Positions 5,241 through 13,940 of a stretch of DNA of 16,084 bases are shown here, one piece after another. The notes beneath the pieces are model-generated. The model was not told the DNA's origin, searched no databases, and worked only from the letters and a program-made list of their open reading frames with translations. Both the position numbers and the translations under genes were made by a program. The stretch's first letter is position 1. The number at the start of each line of letters is the position of its first letter. The DNA is from Bacteroidales bacterium UBA1256 (GTDB taxonomy: Bacteria > Bacteroidota > Bacteroidia > Bacteroidales > Paludibacteraceae), in NCBI GenBank assembly GCA_002308195.1, contig DBVU01000072.1:1-16084 (forward strand), in the 5' to 3' direction.

Positions 5241-7964
5241 TTGGATGATATCATTCGCATAGAAGGAGCGGACACCCACAACCTAAAACATGTGTCGGTA
5301 GATATACCGCGCAACAAATTGGTTGTGGTGACCGGTGTTAGCGGCAGTGGAAAAAGTTCACTGGCGTTTGACACGCTCTATGCGGAAGGACAACGCCGCT
5401 ATGTGGAAAGCCTCAGCGCATATGCGCGCCAATTTATGGGCCGCATGCAAAAGCCTGAGGTTGACAAGATAGAAGGAATACCGCCTGCGATAGCCATTCA
5501 GCAGAAAGTGAGTAGCAGGAATCCACGTTCCACAGTAGGAACCATCACAGAAATATACGACTATCTGAAACTTCTCTTTGCGCGCGTAGGACACACCTAT
5601 TCGCCCGTGAGCGGCGAGGAAGTAAGGCGCAACACGATTCGCGATGTGGTCGAATATATGGAAGCGCAGCCAATTGGAACACGCCTATATCTGCTGAGTC
5701 CGATTGTGTTGCCCGAAGGACGCACGCTGCAAGAACATCTGGCCATCTGGTTGAGCCAAGGTTTCAGCCGATTGCTAGTTGGTGGAGATACGGTCAGGTT
5801 GGATGCCGACACATGGCAAACAATAGGAAACAAAGAGACGTATCTGCTAGTAGATCGTATTGTAGTAGATCATGAGCAAGCCACATCCAACCGATTTGCT
5901 GATTCGGTTCAAACAGCATACTTCGAAGGACAAGGCGAATGTCGAGTATGGGTGGACAAACGAGAGAAAGTGTTCTCTGAACGATTTGAGGCAGACGGGA
6001 TACAGTTTGTTGAACCGAGCGAACATCTCTTCGATTTCAATAATCCGATTGGTGCTTGCCCTGAGTGTAAAGGATTTGGAAATATTGTCGGCATAGACCA
6101 AGATCTAGTCGTTCCCGACAAGTCAAAATCCATCTACGAAGGTGCGATTGCTTGTTGGCATGGAGAGAAAATGAGCGAATGGAACGATGCACTGGTATAC
6201 AATGCCGGTAAATTTGATTTTCCGATTCACACTCCTTTCTATGCGCTTACACCGGAACAGAAGCAACTCATCTGGACCGGAAACGAATACTTCAAAGGTC
6301 TGCATGCTTTCTTCCGCGAACTGGAAGACAAACAATACAGCAAGATTCAGTACAGAGTGATGTTGGCACGCTATCGTGGCAAAACCATTTGTCCGATATG
6401 TAATGGCACACGTCTGCGCCGTGAAGCAGGATACGTGATTGTTGGAGGGAAAAACATACAACAATTATGCGCGATGTCGATTAGCGAACTGACAGAATGG
6501 TTCGACCATCTCACGCTGAACGACATCGAACAAAAGACCGCTGAGATGTTGCTGCACGAGATAAAAAGCCGACTGCAATTTATGCAAGATGTCGGACTGA
6601 GTTATCTCACTCTAAACCGAATGAGCAACACTTTATCCGGTGGAGAGAGTCAGCGTATCAGTTTGGCTAAATCGTTAGGAAGCAGTCTGGTTGGTTCGCT
6701 CTATGTACTGGATGAACCATCTATCGGCTTGCATCCGCGTGATACAGAACGACTGATACACGTGCTGAAAGAATTGCGCGACCTAGGTAATACGATTGTG
6801 GTGGTCGAGCACGACGAAGATATTATTGCCGCGGCCGATCATATCATCGAAATTGGCCCTGCAGCAGGAAGACATGGCGGAGAGATTGTGTATCAAGGCA
6901 AACCGCGTAACGATTTGTTCCAATACCATGTTCCGCAACAACGACGCAAATGGAACAGTTATATCCAGATAGATGGTGCATGTGAGAACAACCTGAAAGA
7001 CCTGACTGTTCGTTTTCCGCTACACGTAATGACTGTGGTAACCGGAGTGAGCGGAAGTGGCAAATCGAGTTTGGTAAGCAAAGTGCTCTACCCTGCTCTA
7101 AAGAAACATTACGGCGGAGTATTTGCTGAGCACACAGGCGATTTCGGTCATCTAAGCGGGAGTCTGCATCTGGTGAAAGATATTGAGTTTGTCGATCAGA
7201 ATCCGCTGAGTCGTAGTAGCAGAAGCAATCCCGTCACTTACCTGAAAGCATATGATGAGATTCGCCGCCTCTATGCAGAGCAGCCACTGAGCAAACAATT
7301 AGGCCTCACGCCTGCACATTTCTCATTCAATACGCCGGGCGGAAGATGCGAGCAATGTCAAGGAGAAGGTTCGATTACGATAGAGATGCAGTTTATGGCA
7401 GACTTGACACTCGAGTGCGAGCAATGCCACGGACGACGATTCAAACAAGACATACTGGATGTTCACTATCGTGGCAAATCCATCTATGATGTGCTTTGCA
7501 TGACTGTGAATCAAGCCGTTGAATTTTTCTCGGAGGATCCGAACTGCACAAAGATTGTGAAACGACTCAAACCTCTGCAAGATGTAGGAATCGGCTACAT
7601 ACAATTGGGCCAGAGTAGCAGTACGCTATCCGGAGGAGAAAGTCAGCGTGTGAAATTGGCTTCGTTCTTGGCTCAAGAAGAAGGACAACCCACCATCTTC
7701 GTTTTTGACGAACCAACGACAGGCCTACATCACAAAGATATCGATGTGCTACTAACAGCACTAAACAGACTGATCAGCAAAGGACACACGGTCATCATCA
7801 TAGAACATAATCCCGCTGTGATACTGGCTGCAGATCATGTAATTGACCTTGGTCCTGAAGGTGGAAATGAAGGAGGAAACATAGTGTGTGAAGGAACTCC
7901 GGAACAGATAGCAAAATGTAAAGAAAGTTATACAGGCAAATATATTGCCCGATTATTAGAATAG
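5241..7964 (+). CDS. uvrA: Excinuclease ABC subunit UvrA
   Basis: UvrA is the damage-sensing dimeric ATPase of nucleotide excision repair and loads UvrB on DNA. The 907-residue protein has two ABC modules. The first has Walker A GVSGSGKS (32-39), signature LSGGESQ (465-471) and Walker B LYVLDEPSIGLHPRD from about 487. The second has Walker A at 602-609 and signature LSGGESQ (796-802), then the FDEPTTGLH Walker B. The essential second zinc module is intact: C703, C706, C726, C729. In the first half, C273/C276 and C384/C387 are present, but the Cys pair expected just upstream of C273 in E. coli-type UvrA is absent; the segment reads ERFEADGIQF. That accounts for part of the shorter length (about 940 in E. 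coli). The start is TTG at 5241: an in-frame TGA lies at 5199, and the conserved IEGADTHNLK begins six residues in. The CapD-like gene starts 2 bp after the stop. Confidence 0.96.
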   Translation: MDDIIRIEGADTHNLKHVSVDIPRNKLVVVTGVSGSGKSSLAFDTLYAEGQRRYVESLSAYARQFMGRMQKPEVDKIEGIPPAIAIQQKVSSRNPRSTVGTITEIYDYLKLLFARVGHTYSPVSGEEVRRNTIRDVVEYMEAQPIGTRLYLLSPIVLPEGRTLQEHLAIWLSQGFSRLLVGGDTVRLDADTWQTIGNKETYLLVDRIVVDHEQATSNRFADSVQTAYFEGQGECRVWVDKREKVFSERFEADGIQFVEPSEHLFDFNNPIGACPECKGFGNIVGIDQDLVVPDKSKSIYEGAIACWHGEKMSEWNDALVYNAGKFDFPIHTPFYALTPEQKQLIWTGNEYFKGLHAFFRELEDKQYSKIQYRVMLARYRGKTICPICNGTRLRREAGYVIVGGKNIQQLCAMSISELTEWFDHLTLNDIEQKTAEMLLHEIKSRLQFMQDVGLSYLTLNRMSNTLSGGESQRISLAKSLGSSLVGSLYVLDEPSIGLHPRDTERLIHVLKELRDLGNTIVVVEHDEDIIAAADHIIEIGPAAGRHGGEIVYQGKPRNDLFQYHVPQQRRKWNSYIQIDGACENNLKDLTVRFPLHVMTVVTGVSGSGKSSLVSKVLYPALKKHYGGVFAEHTGDFGHLSGSLHLVKDIEFVDQNPLSRSSRSNPVTYLKAYDEIRRLYAEQPLSKQLGLTPAHFSFNTPGGRCEQCQGEGSITIEMQFMADLTLECEQCHGRRFKQDILDVHYRGKSIYDVLCMTVNQAVEFFSEDPNCTKIVKRLKPLQDVGIGYIQLGQSSSTLSGGESQRVKLASFLAQEEGQPTIFVFDEPTTGLHHKDIDVLLTALNRLISKGHTVIIIEHNPAVILAADHVIDLGPEGGNEGGNIVCEGTPEQIAKCKESYTGKYIARLLE

Positions 7965-7966
7965 AT

Positions 7967-9919
7967 ATGAAACACAACATTAAAGAATTGATTAATTCGG
8001 ATATTTTTTCTCATCTGCCGGCTATTCATTATTTGCCACGATGGGGTGTATTGTTATTGGACATACTGCTATGTACAATTGCTTTCTGGCTGAGTGTGTG
8101 GATTGGAAGTGGTACGTTCGGTTATGGAGAAATAGGTCAAAGCGTATTGTACCTAAGCTATCAGTATCTGATTGTGATTGCTGTTCAGACATTAGCTTGC
8201 TGGGCTTTTCACACCTATTCGGGCATTCTGCGCTACTCCACTTTTATCGACACGATTAAAGTGTTATTGTCGACTGTACTTACGAGTGGATTGCTGCTCA
8301 TCGTTAATTTTATCTTCCAAAAAATAACAGGTCAGCATCCGATTTTGAATACTGTCTTGATGATTTATGCTTTCGTAGCGTTCGTACTTATGTTCTGTCT
8401 TCGCGTGGGAGTAAAAACCATCGGCGAAACACTACAACAGAGTAATGGTAGCCCACGAGTGATGATTTACGGTACACAATCGGCAGGAATAGCCATTGCC
8501 AAGATGCTACGTTCGGCTGGAAATATGCCGTATCGACCCGTAGGATTTATATGTGATGCAAACCAACGCTCAGGATATGATTTAGCAGGACTGAAAGTGC
8601 GTCAACTAAACGAGCGGCTATTCGATTGGATGGAAACGAGAGGCATCAAGCATGTCATCGTTTCACCACTGAAGATGCAGAATATCAATCCCGCAAAGGA
8701 TTTGCAAATATTCATCGACCACAATATTCGCATCCTCACGACACCGTACTTTACACAATTTGACAATACGGAAGATATCGATGCGCAACGTATTGGTCGT
8801 ATCGACTCTATTCGCATAGAGGACTTGTTAGAACGTCCAAAGATTGAGATTAACACCGAGAATGTACGTCAAATCATTCTAAACAAAGTAGTTTTAGTTA
8901 GTGGCGCGGCTGGAAGTATTGGGAGCGAACTAGTTAGACAGATTCAACGCTATAAGCCACAAGTTACGATTCTATTGGAAATGGCAGAGTCGCCTTTGCA
9001 TGACTTAACTCTGGAACTACATCATCGTTTTCCGGAAGCACGCTTTATTCCTATTATAGCCGATATTCGCAATCGTGAACGTATTGAGCAGATATTCAGC
9101 GAGATGCGTCCGGACGTGGTGTATCACGCCGCGGCATACAAGCATGTTCCGCTGATGGAAAATCATCCGAACGAAGCGGTTCAGGCCAATGTGCTAGGCA
9201 CGAAAAACATGGCTGATATGGCCGTAAAATACAAAGCAGAGCGCTTCGTCATGATTTCCACAGACAAGGCTGTAAATCCGACCAATATCATGGGAGCGAG
9301 CAAGCGTATTGCAGAGATTTATGTACAATCGCTGTTCAAGCATCTACAGAAGGAGAATCCGAAATGCACCAAATTTATCACTACGCGATTTGGAAATGTG
9401 TTGGGTAGCAATGGTTCGGTGATTCCGTATTTCCAGAAGCAGATTGCAGCAGGCGGACCTGTAACAGTAACTCATCCGGATATTATTCGCTACTTCATGA
9501 CTATTCCTGAAGCATGTTGCTTGGTGATGGAAGCCAGTACTTTAGGCCAAGGAGGAGAAATCTTTGTCTTCGATATGGGACAACCAGTTAAGATTCTGGA
9601 CTTGGCACGCAATATGATTCGCTTGGCGGGTTATACACCGGAAAAAGACATACCTATTGTTTTCACAGGTCTGCGACCGGGAGAGAAACTATACGAAGAA
9701 TTGCTTAATCAGAAAGAGACTACTCTACCAACGGACAATCCTAAGATTATGATTGCTCGAGTTAGAGAGTTTGACTTTGACCAAGTCAGCGCTCAAGTGG
9801 ATCAACTGATTGACATTAGCAAACAGAACAAGACTTTCACTACTGTTCGCCAGATGAAGAAATTAGTACCCGAATATATCAGTAAGAATTCTATTTACGA
9901 GCAATTAGACCAACAATGA
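7967..9919 (+). CDS. Membrane-bound nucleotide-sugar epimerase/dehydratase (CapD/FlaA1/WbpM type)
   Basis: Enzymes of this family convert UDP-GlcNAc-type sugars, usually by 4,6-dehydration, to make rare sugars for capsule, O-antigen or glycoprotein glycans. The 650-residue protein has four N-terminal membrane segments (about 27-48, 61-82, 98-117, 127-145). A CoA-binding-like Rossmann domain follows (about 163-285, GTQSAG at 169-174), then a catalytic SDR domain with the NAD-binding GxxGxxG at 313-319 (GAAGSIG). The active-site motif reads M442-x3-K446 (IMGASK): methionine replaces the usual SDR tyrosine, as known for the PglF/WbpM group, which supports 4,6-dehydratase chemistry. The lysine and the STDKAVNP stretch are conserved. 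It overlaps the following transferase by 4 bp (ATGA), which ties it to glycan synthesis. The exact sugar cannot be read from sequence. Confidence 0.93.
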   Translation: MKHNIKELINSDIFSHLPAIHYLPRWGVLLLDILLCTIAFWLSVWIGSGTFGYGEIGQSVLYLSYQYLIVIAVQTLACWAFHTYSGILRYSTFIDTIKVLLSTVLTSGLLLIVNFIFQKITGQHPILNTVLMIYAFVAFVLMFCLRVGVKTIGETLQQSNGSPRVMIYGTQSAGIAIAKMLRSAGNMPYRPVGFICDANQRSGYDLAGLKVRQLNERLFDWMETRGIKHVIVSPLKMQNINPAKDLQIFIDHNIRILTTPYFTQFDNTEDIDAQRIGRIDSIRIEDLLERPKIEINTENVRQIILNKVVLVSGAAGSIGSELVRQIQRYKPQVTILLEMAESPLHDLTLELHHRFPEARFIPIIADIRNRERIEQIFSEMRPDVVYHAAAYKHVPLMENHPNEAVQANVLGTKNMADMAVKYKAERFVMISTDKAVNPTNIMGASKRIAEIYVQSLFKHLQKENPKCTKFITTRFGNVLGSNGSVIPYFQKQIAAGGPVTVTHPDIIRYFMTIPEACCLVMEASTLGQGGEIFVFDMGQPVKILDLARNMIRLAGYTPEKDIPIVFTGLRPGEKLYEELLNQKETTLPTDNPKIMIARVREFDFDQVSAQVDQLIDISKQNKTFTTVRQMKKLVPEYISKNSIYEQLDQQ

Positions 9920-11001
9920 TACAATCGTTTTTCATACAACACGCCTATCTGATCGGTATCGTCAGCTTTGTGCTAGGACTGATTGGCATGCCTCTGGTAA
10001 TTCGCATTGCCAAAACCAAAGGATTTGTCGTGCGTCCCAACAAGCGAATGAGCCACGAAGGCGATGTGCCGAATATCGGAGGACTGAATATCTACTTCAG
10101 TTTCATGCTTACCTATATGCTATTCGAGTTCAATCAGATGAATCAGAATCAATTCTTCCTAATTGGCATTTTTGCGATAATGGCAGTAGGTTTTATCGAT
10201 GACGTACTGATTCTGACTCCAACAGCTAAATTGTTTGGAGAGACATTGGCGGGACTAGCCTTGATAGGTTTTGCAGACTTACGCATCACCCATCTGCATG
10301 GCATTTTCGGCATTGGAGAGATAGGTGTTATACCGAGTTACCTGATTTCACTATTTGTGCTGATAGCTATCATCAACGCCATCAACCTGATTGATGGAAT
10401 TGATGGATTAGCGAGTGGTTTGGGTATGTTGTATTGCCTATTTTTCGCTATCTATTTTAGTCTAGTGGACGAACGCAGTTGGGCTATTTTGGCCATTTGT
10501 ATGATTGGCGCATTAGCCGTGTTCTTCATCTACAACGTATTCGGACACAAAGAGAAAATATTTATGGGCGATTCCGGTAGTTTGCTCTTGGGATATCTGT
10601 TGACCGCATTTGTCTTCCGATTCTGCGAGATAAATGCTTACCACGAAGTGCCAGAGATTTTCCACATGGATGCGGCTCCGGTTGTCGCTATCTGCGTACT
10701 GACTGTGCCTCTGTTTGATACAATTCGTGTCAGCCTAACACGTATCAAACAACATCGTTCGCCTTTCCAACCGGACAAAAACCACATTCACCATTTGCTG
10801 CTAAAAACAGGGCTCAACCATATACAGACCACGTGTGTTTTGCTTTCTGTTAGTTTGCTCTGTATAGGTTTGGCCATCTTGGGACGTAACTGGAATTGTT
10901 GGGTATTGCTGATAACTGATTTTGCGTTTGCAACAATGCTCACCCTGATACTTTGGCGCGTTATTAACCATAAACTCTACGGCAAGAATGCTAACCATTG
11001 A
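9916..11001 (+). CDS. WecA/MraY-family undecaprenyl-phosphate sugar-1-phosphate transferase
   Basis: This polytopic inner-membrane enzyme (361 residues, about ten hydrophobic helices) transfers a sugar-1-phosphate, usually GlcNAc-1-P, from a UDP-sugar to undecaprenyl phosphate. That is the first committed step of many surface polysaccharides. Family motifs are in place: PNIGG (52-56), the D95-D96 pair, NLIDGIDGLASG (157-168), MGDSGS (217-222) and the cytoplasmic HIHH motif (290-293). The HIHH form favours the WecA/TagO branch over MraY, so O-antigen, capsule or exopolysaccharide rather than peptidoglycan is the likely product. The ATG at 9916 overlaps the upstream stop as ATGA. The 3' end overlaps the ABC-F gene by 14 bp. 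The donor sugar is uncertain. Confidence 0.93.
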   Translation: MIQSFFIQHAYLIGIVSFVLGLIGMPLVIRIAKTKGFVVRPNKRMSHEGDVPNIGGLNIYFSFMLTYMLFEFNQMNQNQFFLIGIFAIMAVGFIDDVLILTPTAKLFGETLAGLALIGFADLRITHLHGIFGIGEIGVIPSYLISLFVLIAIINAINLIDGIDGLASGLGMLYCLFFAIYFSLVDERSWAILAICMIGALAVFFIYNVFGHKEKIFMGDSGSLLLGYLLTAFVFRFCEINAYHEVPEIFHMDAAPVVAICVLTVPLFDTIRVSLTRIKQHRSPFQPDKNHIHHLLLKTGLNHIQTTCVLLSVSLLCIGLAILGRNWNCWVLLITDFAFATMLTLILWRVINHKLYGKNANH

Positions 11002-12799
11002 CCATCTTAGTATGGAGTTTGCGTCACGCCCGGTGCTCGACGACATCACGCTGCTCATCAACCGCAAAGAGCGTATTGCTCTGGTCGGCAAGAACGGCGC
11101 GGGCAAAACGACATTGCTACGACTCATTGCGGGCGAATATACGCCGACAAGTGGGCGTATTGCGCGCGACGCGGACATGACGATTGGTTATTTGCCACAG
11201 GTAATGCTGCATAAGGACGGCCGCACTTTGCGAGACGAAGTGATGACTGTTTTTGCAGATGTCCCGGAAGAGGAACAGGCCAGACGTATTGCTGAGATGG
11301 ACCGAACAATTATCGGTTTGGGCTTTGAGCGAAAAGATTTCGATAGGCCATGCAGCGAATTTTCCGGTGGATGGCGTATGCGTATTGAGTTGGCGAAAAT
11401 CCTATTGCAACATCCGGATTTGTTGCTACTGGACGAGCCGACTAACCATTTGGACATCGAATCCATTCAATGGCTGGAAGATTTTCTCAAAACGAGCCAA
11501 AGTGCAGTTTTGTTGGTCAGCCACGACCGAGCTTTTATCGACAACGTATGCAATCGAACCATCGAAATAACACTGGGCCGCATATACGATTATAATGTCA
11601 ATTACAGTCGATTTGTCGAACTGCGCAAAGAGCGTCATGAGCAACAAGTGCGCGCCTACCAGAATCAACAGAAGATGATTCAAGACACCGAAGAGTTTAT
11701 TGAGCGCTTTAGGTATAAGGCCACAAAAGCCGTACAAGTGCAAAGCCGCATTAAGCAACTGGAGAAACTGGAACGACTAGAAGTGGATCTGGAAGACACC
11801 AGTCGATTGAATCTGCGTTTTCCGCCTGCTCCGCGCAGCGGAGATTTCCCGCTTATAGTGGAAGATCTGCGCAAAGATTTCGGCGAACACAATGTTTTTC
11901 ACGATGTGACATTTACTATCCGTCGTGGCGAAAAAGTGGCGTTTGTCGGCAAGAACGGAGAAGGAAAAACCACACTGGTCAAATGTATCATGGGCCAACT
12001 GGATTATCTAGGCACGCTCAAGATTGGCCATAATGTCAAGATTGGCTATTTCGCGCAAAACCAGGCGGCTTTGTTAGACGAAAATCTGACCGTATTTGAG
12101 ACTATCGATTATGTGGCAGTCGGAGATATTCGCACCAAAATCCGCGATATACTTGGTGCCTTTATGTTCGGTGGAGAAGCGAGCGACAAGAAAGTGAAAG
12201 TCTTGTCCGGAGGAGAGCGAAGCCGATTGGCGATGATTCGTTTGTTGCTCGAACCATGCAACCTACTGATTCTCGATGAGCCGACTAACCACCTAGACAT
12301 GCAATCGAAAGATGTGCTCAAAGCGGCTCTGAAGGATTTTAACGGCACTCTGATTTGTGTGAGTCACGACCGTGATTTCCTAAACGGATTAGTTAGCAAA
12401 GTGTATGAGTTTGGCGGAGGAAGAGTGAAAGAACATCTTGGCGGCATTTACGATTTTCTGCGTGCAAAAAAGATTGACAATCTACAAGAATTGGAGCGCA
12501 AAAATCCAAAGAGTGAACGAGACAAAGACGAGACTTTACCGAGACAATCACGAGACATAACCGAAGCGAAACTGGATTATGCAGCACAAAAAGCCGAAAA
12601 TGCTGCCAGACGAAAAAAGGAGAAACAAATAGCCGAAACAGAAGAGGCCATCGCGAAACTGGAACAGCAACAAGCGGAAATAGAGCAACTACTTGCCGTG
12701 ACTGAAAATCAAACGGCGGAGATGTTTCAGAAATACGAAAACGTCAAACACCAGATAGAACAAAAACTCTACGAATGGGAGATTTTGAGCGATGAATGA
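10988..12799 (+). CDS. ABC-F family ATPase (ribosome-associated type)
   Basis: This soluble protein of 603 residues has two ABC cassettes and no membrane domain. Cassette 1 has Walker A GKNGAGKT (34-41), signature FSGGW (125-129) and Walker B LLLLDEPTNHLD (E150). The charged helical inter-domain linker (about 205-270) is the P-site tRNA-interaction motif of ABC-F factors. Cassette 2 has Walker A GKNGEGKT (321-328), signature LSGGE (406-410) and Walker B with E431. A Lys/Glu/Gln-rich coiled coil ends the protein (about 534-599). ABC-F proteins act on the ribosome in translation quality control or antibiotic protection. The closest functional class (Uup, EttA, YheS or a resistance type) cannot be settled by eye. 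It overlaps the WecA-like gene by 14 bp and the next gene by 8 bp. It is an odd member of a polysaccharide gene run, although the double Walker B and linker make export work very unlikely. Confidence 0.94.
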   Translation: MLTIDHLSMEFASRPVLDDITLLINRKERIALVGKNGAGKTTLLRLIAGEYTPTSGRIARDADMTIGYLPQVMLHKDGRTLRDEVMTVFADVPEEEQARRIAEMDRTIIGLGFERKDFDRPCSEFSGGWRMRIELAKILLQHPDLLLLDEPTNHLDIESIQWLEDFLKTSQSAVLLVSHDRAFIDNVCNRTIEITLGRIYDYNVNYSRFVELRKERHEQQVRAYQNQQKMIQDTEEFIERFRYKATKAVQVQSRIKQLEKLERLEVDLEDTSRLNLRFPPAPRSGDFPLIVEDLRKDFGEHNVFHDVTFTIRRGEKVAFVGKNGEGKTTLVKCIMGQLDYLGTLKIGHNVKIGYFAQNQAALLDENLTVFETIDYVAVGDIRTKIRDILGAFMFGGEASDKKVKVLSGGERSRLAMIRLLLEPCNLLILDEPTNHLDMQSKDVLKAALKDFNGTLICVSHDRDFLNGLVSKVYEFGGGRVKEHLGGIYDFLRAKKIDNLQELERKNPKSERDKDETLPRQSRDITEAKLDYAAQKAENAARRKKEKQIAETEEAIAKLEQQQAEIEQLLAVTENQTAEMFQKYENVKHQIEQKLYEWEILSDE

Positions 12800-13940
12800 G
12801 ATAATTGATTATATCATCACATGGCTTTGCTACGGAGATGCCGAAGCGGCCAAACGTGTGGCATACACGGCAGATGAACATGCATTGGAAACGCATGATG
12901 TGATCATTATACCCAATGGTCATCTAGGCAAAGATTTGATTTTGCCCGAGCTGAAAAAGCCGGAAGTGGAGCAACCTGCAAAAGGGAAAGCTATTATCCG
13001 TACGGACATCGTTTATGCTACGTTTTTCTTCACCTCTCGTGCCGAAGAGCTGATGAATAATCAACGTGACGAGCATGGCCGTTTTGCTGCACGTTTCTCG
13101 TTCTTAGCACAAAAAAGCCGTTTGCAAATACCGCGATTGGACGAATACGCTCGATTGCTGCTAAAGCAATTGGATTTGCCTCTTCCTTCGCCCGGATTTA
13201 GTCATATTTATTTGACGCATGATATCGATGCCATTGAGCAATATCGCCATTTGCGTGGCGCGATAGGCGGTTTTCTACGTGGCGAAGCAAAAGCAGTTTT
13301 GGCTGCATGGCGAGATATTCACAACGACCCGCTATATACTTTTCCGTGGATACTGGAACAAGATGCGAAACTACCAAACGCCGATACGATATATTTTGTC
13401 AAGCGCACCAAAGGAAAAGGATATGACTATCCGCAATACGCCTTATGGGGACGTGACTGGAGAAAACTGAAACACCTCTTGCGGCATAGTAATGTGTATT
13501 TGGGTGTTCACGGCAGTTACTATGGTGATATTCCTAAAATAGAATACAGCAAGATGTTCCGTGCGCACTATCTGCGCAGCTCAATAGAGCACATGCAACG
13601 ACTAGCAGATGCGGGCTATACCGATGATTTCACAATGGGCTTTGCCGATCAAGCAGGTTTTCGTCTACAAACATCACGTGCCGTACGATGGATCAATCCG
13701 CAAACTATGCAGTTGACAAAGTTGACTCTACACCCGTTACTCATCATGGATAATACGCTCAGCCAAGCCAATTATATGAATTTGAACGAAGACGAGGCAT
13801 ATTTCTTGTGTGAACGTTTGATAGACAAAGTTCGCTTACATCATGGAGATTTATGTTTACTTTGGCATAATAGTAATTTCGTGGAATCCGAATACCACCG
13901 TTCGCTATATCCGAAACTGATTCAACTGATTAGACAATGA
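12792..13940 (+). CDS. Polysaccharide-deacetylase-like protein
   Basis: This 382-residue protein without a signal peptide resembles the polysaccharide deacetylase-like family found in Bacteroidetes polysaccharide loci. A poorly conserved N-terminal region (1-130) precedes a NodB-like half. The first motif is THDID (142-146), in place of TFDDG. A VHGSYY segment (239-244) occupies the second-motif position with a single histidine. Downstream family landmarks are TDDFTMGFADQAGFR (277-291), TLHPLLIMD (312-320) and LLWHNSNF (356-363). H143, D144, D146, H240, H314 and H359 are candidate metal or catalytic residues. Overlaps of 8 bp with the ABC-F gene and 4 bp (ATGA) with the glycosyltransferase suggest coupled translation. 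N- or O-deacetylation of a lipid-linked intermediate is an inference; loss of activity is also possible because the second histidine of the classical H-x3-H motif is absent. Confidence 0.8.
   Translation: MNEIIDYIITWLCYGDAEAAKRVAYTADEHALETHDVIIIPNGHLGKDLILPELKKPEVEQPAKGKAIIRTDIVYATFFFTSRAEELMNNQRDEHGRFAARFSFLAQKSRLQIPRLDEYARLLLKQLDLPLPSPGFSHIYLTHDIDAIEQYRHLRGAIGGFLRGEAKAVLAAWRDIHNDPLYTFPWILEQDAKLPNADTIYFVKRTKGKGYDYPQYALWGRDWRKLKHLLRHSNVYLGVHGSYYGDIPKIEYSKMFRAHYLRSSIEHMQRLADAGYTDDFTMGFADQAGFRLQTSRAVRWINPQTMQLTKLTLHPLLIMDNTLSQANYMNLNEDEAYFLCERLIDKVRLHHGDLCLLWHNSNFVESEYHRSLYPKLIQLIRQ

Noticed and set aside
6123..6464. 113-codon minus-strand open frame inside uvrA
   Set aside because: It is fully antisense to conserved UvrA sequence, Cys/Phe-rich without family resemblance, as expected from codon shadowing.
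5241..7964. Frameshift or deletion in uvrA because it is shorter than the usual 940 residues
   Set aside because: All ATPase motifs, both signatures and the second zinc module are in one frame. The shorter length fits a reduced first zinc region.
9280..9310. Inactivating Tyr-to-Met change in the dehydratase active site
   Set aside because: Methionine in place of the SDR tyrosine is the normal state in the membrane-bound 4,6-dehydratase group (PglF/WbpM type).
10801..11178. 125-codon minus-strand open frame across the WecA-like/ABC-F junction
   Set aside because: It lies opposite two genes with clear family motifs, has no recognisable domain, and no promoter or start context supports it. It is a shadow of the coding strand.
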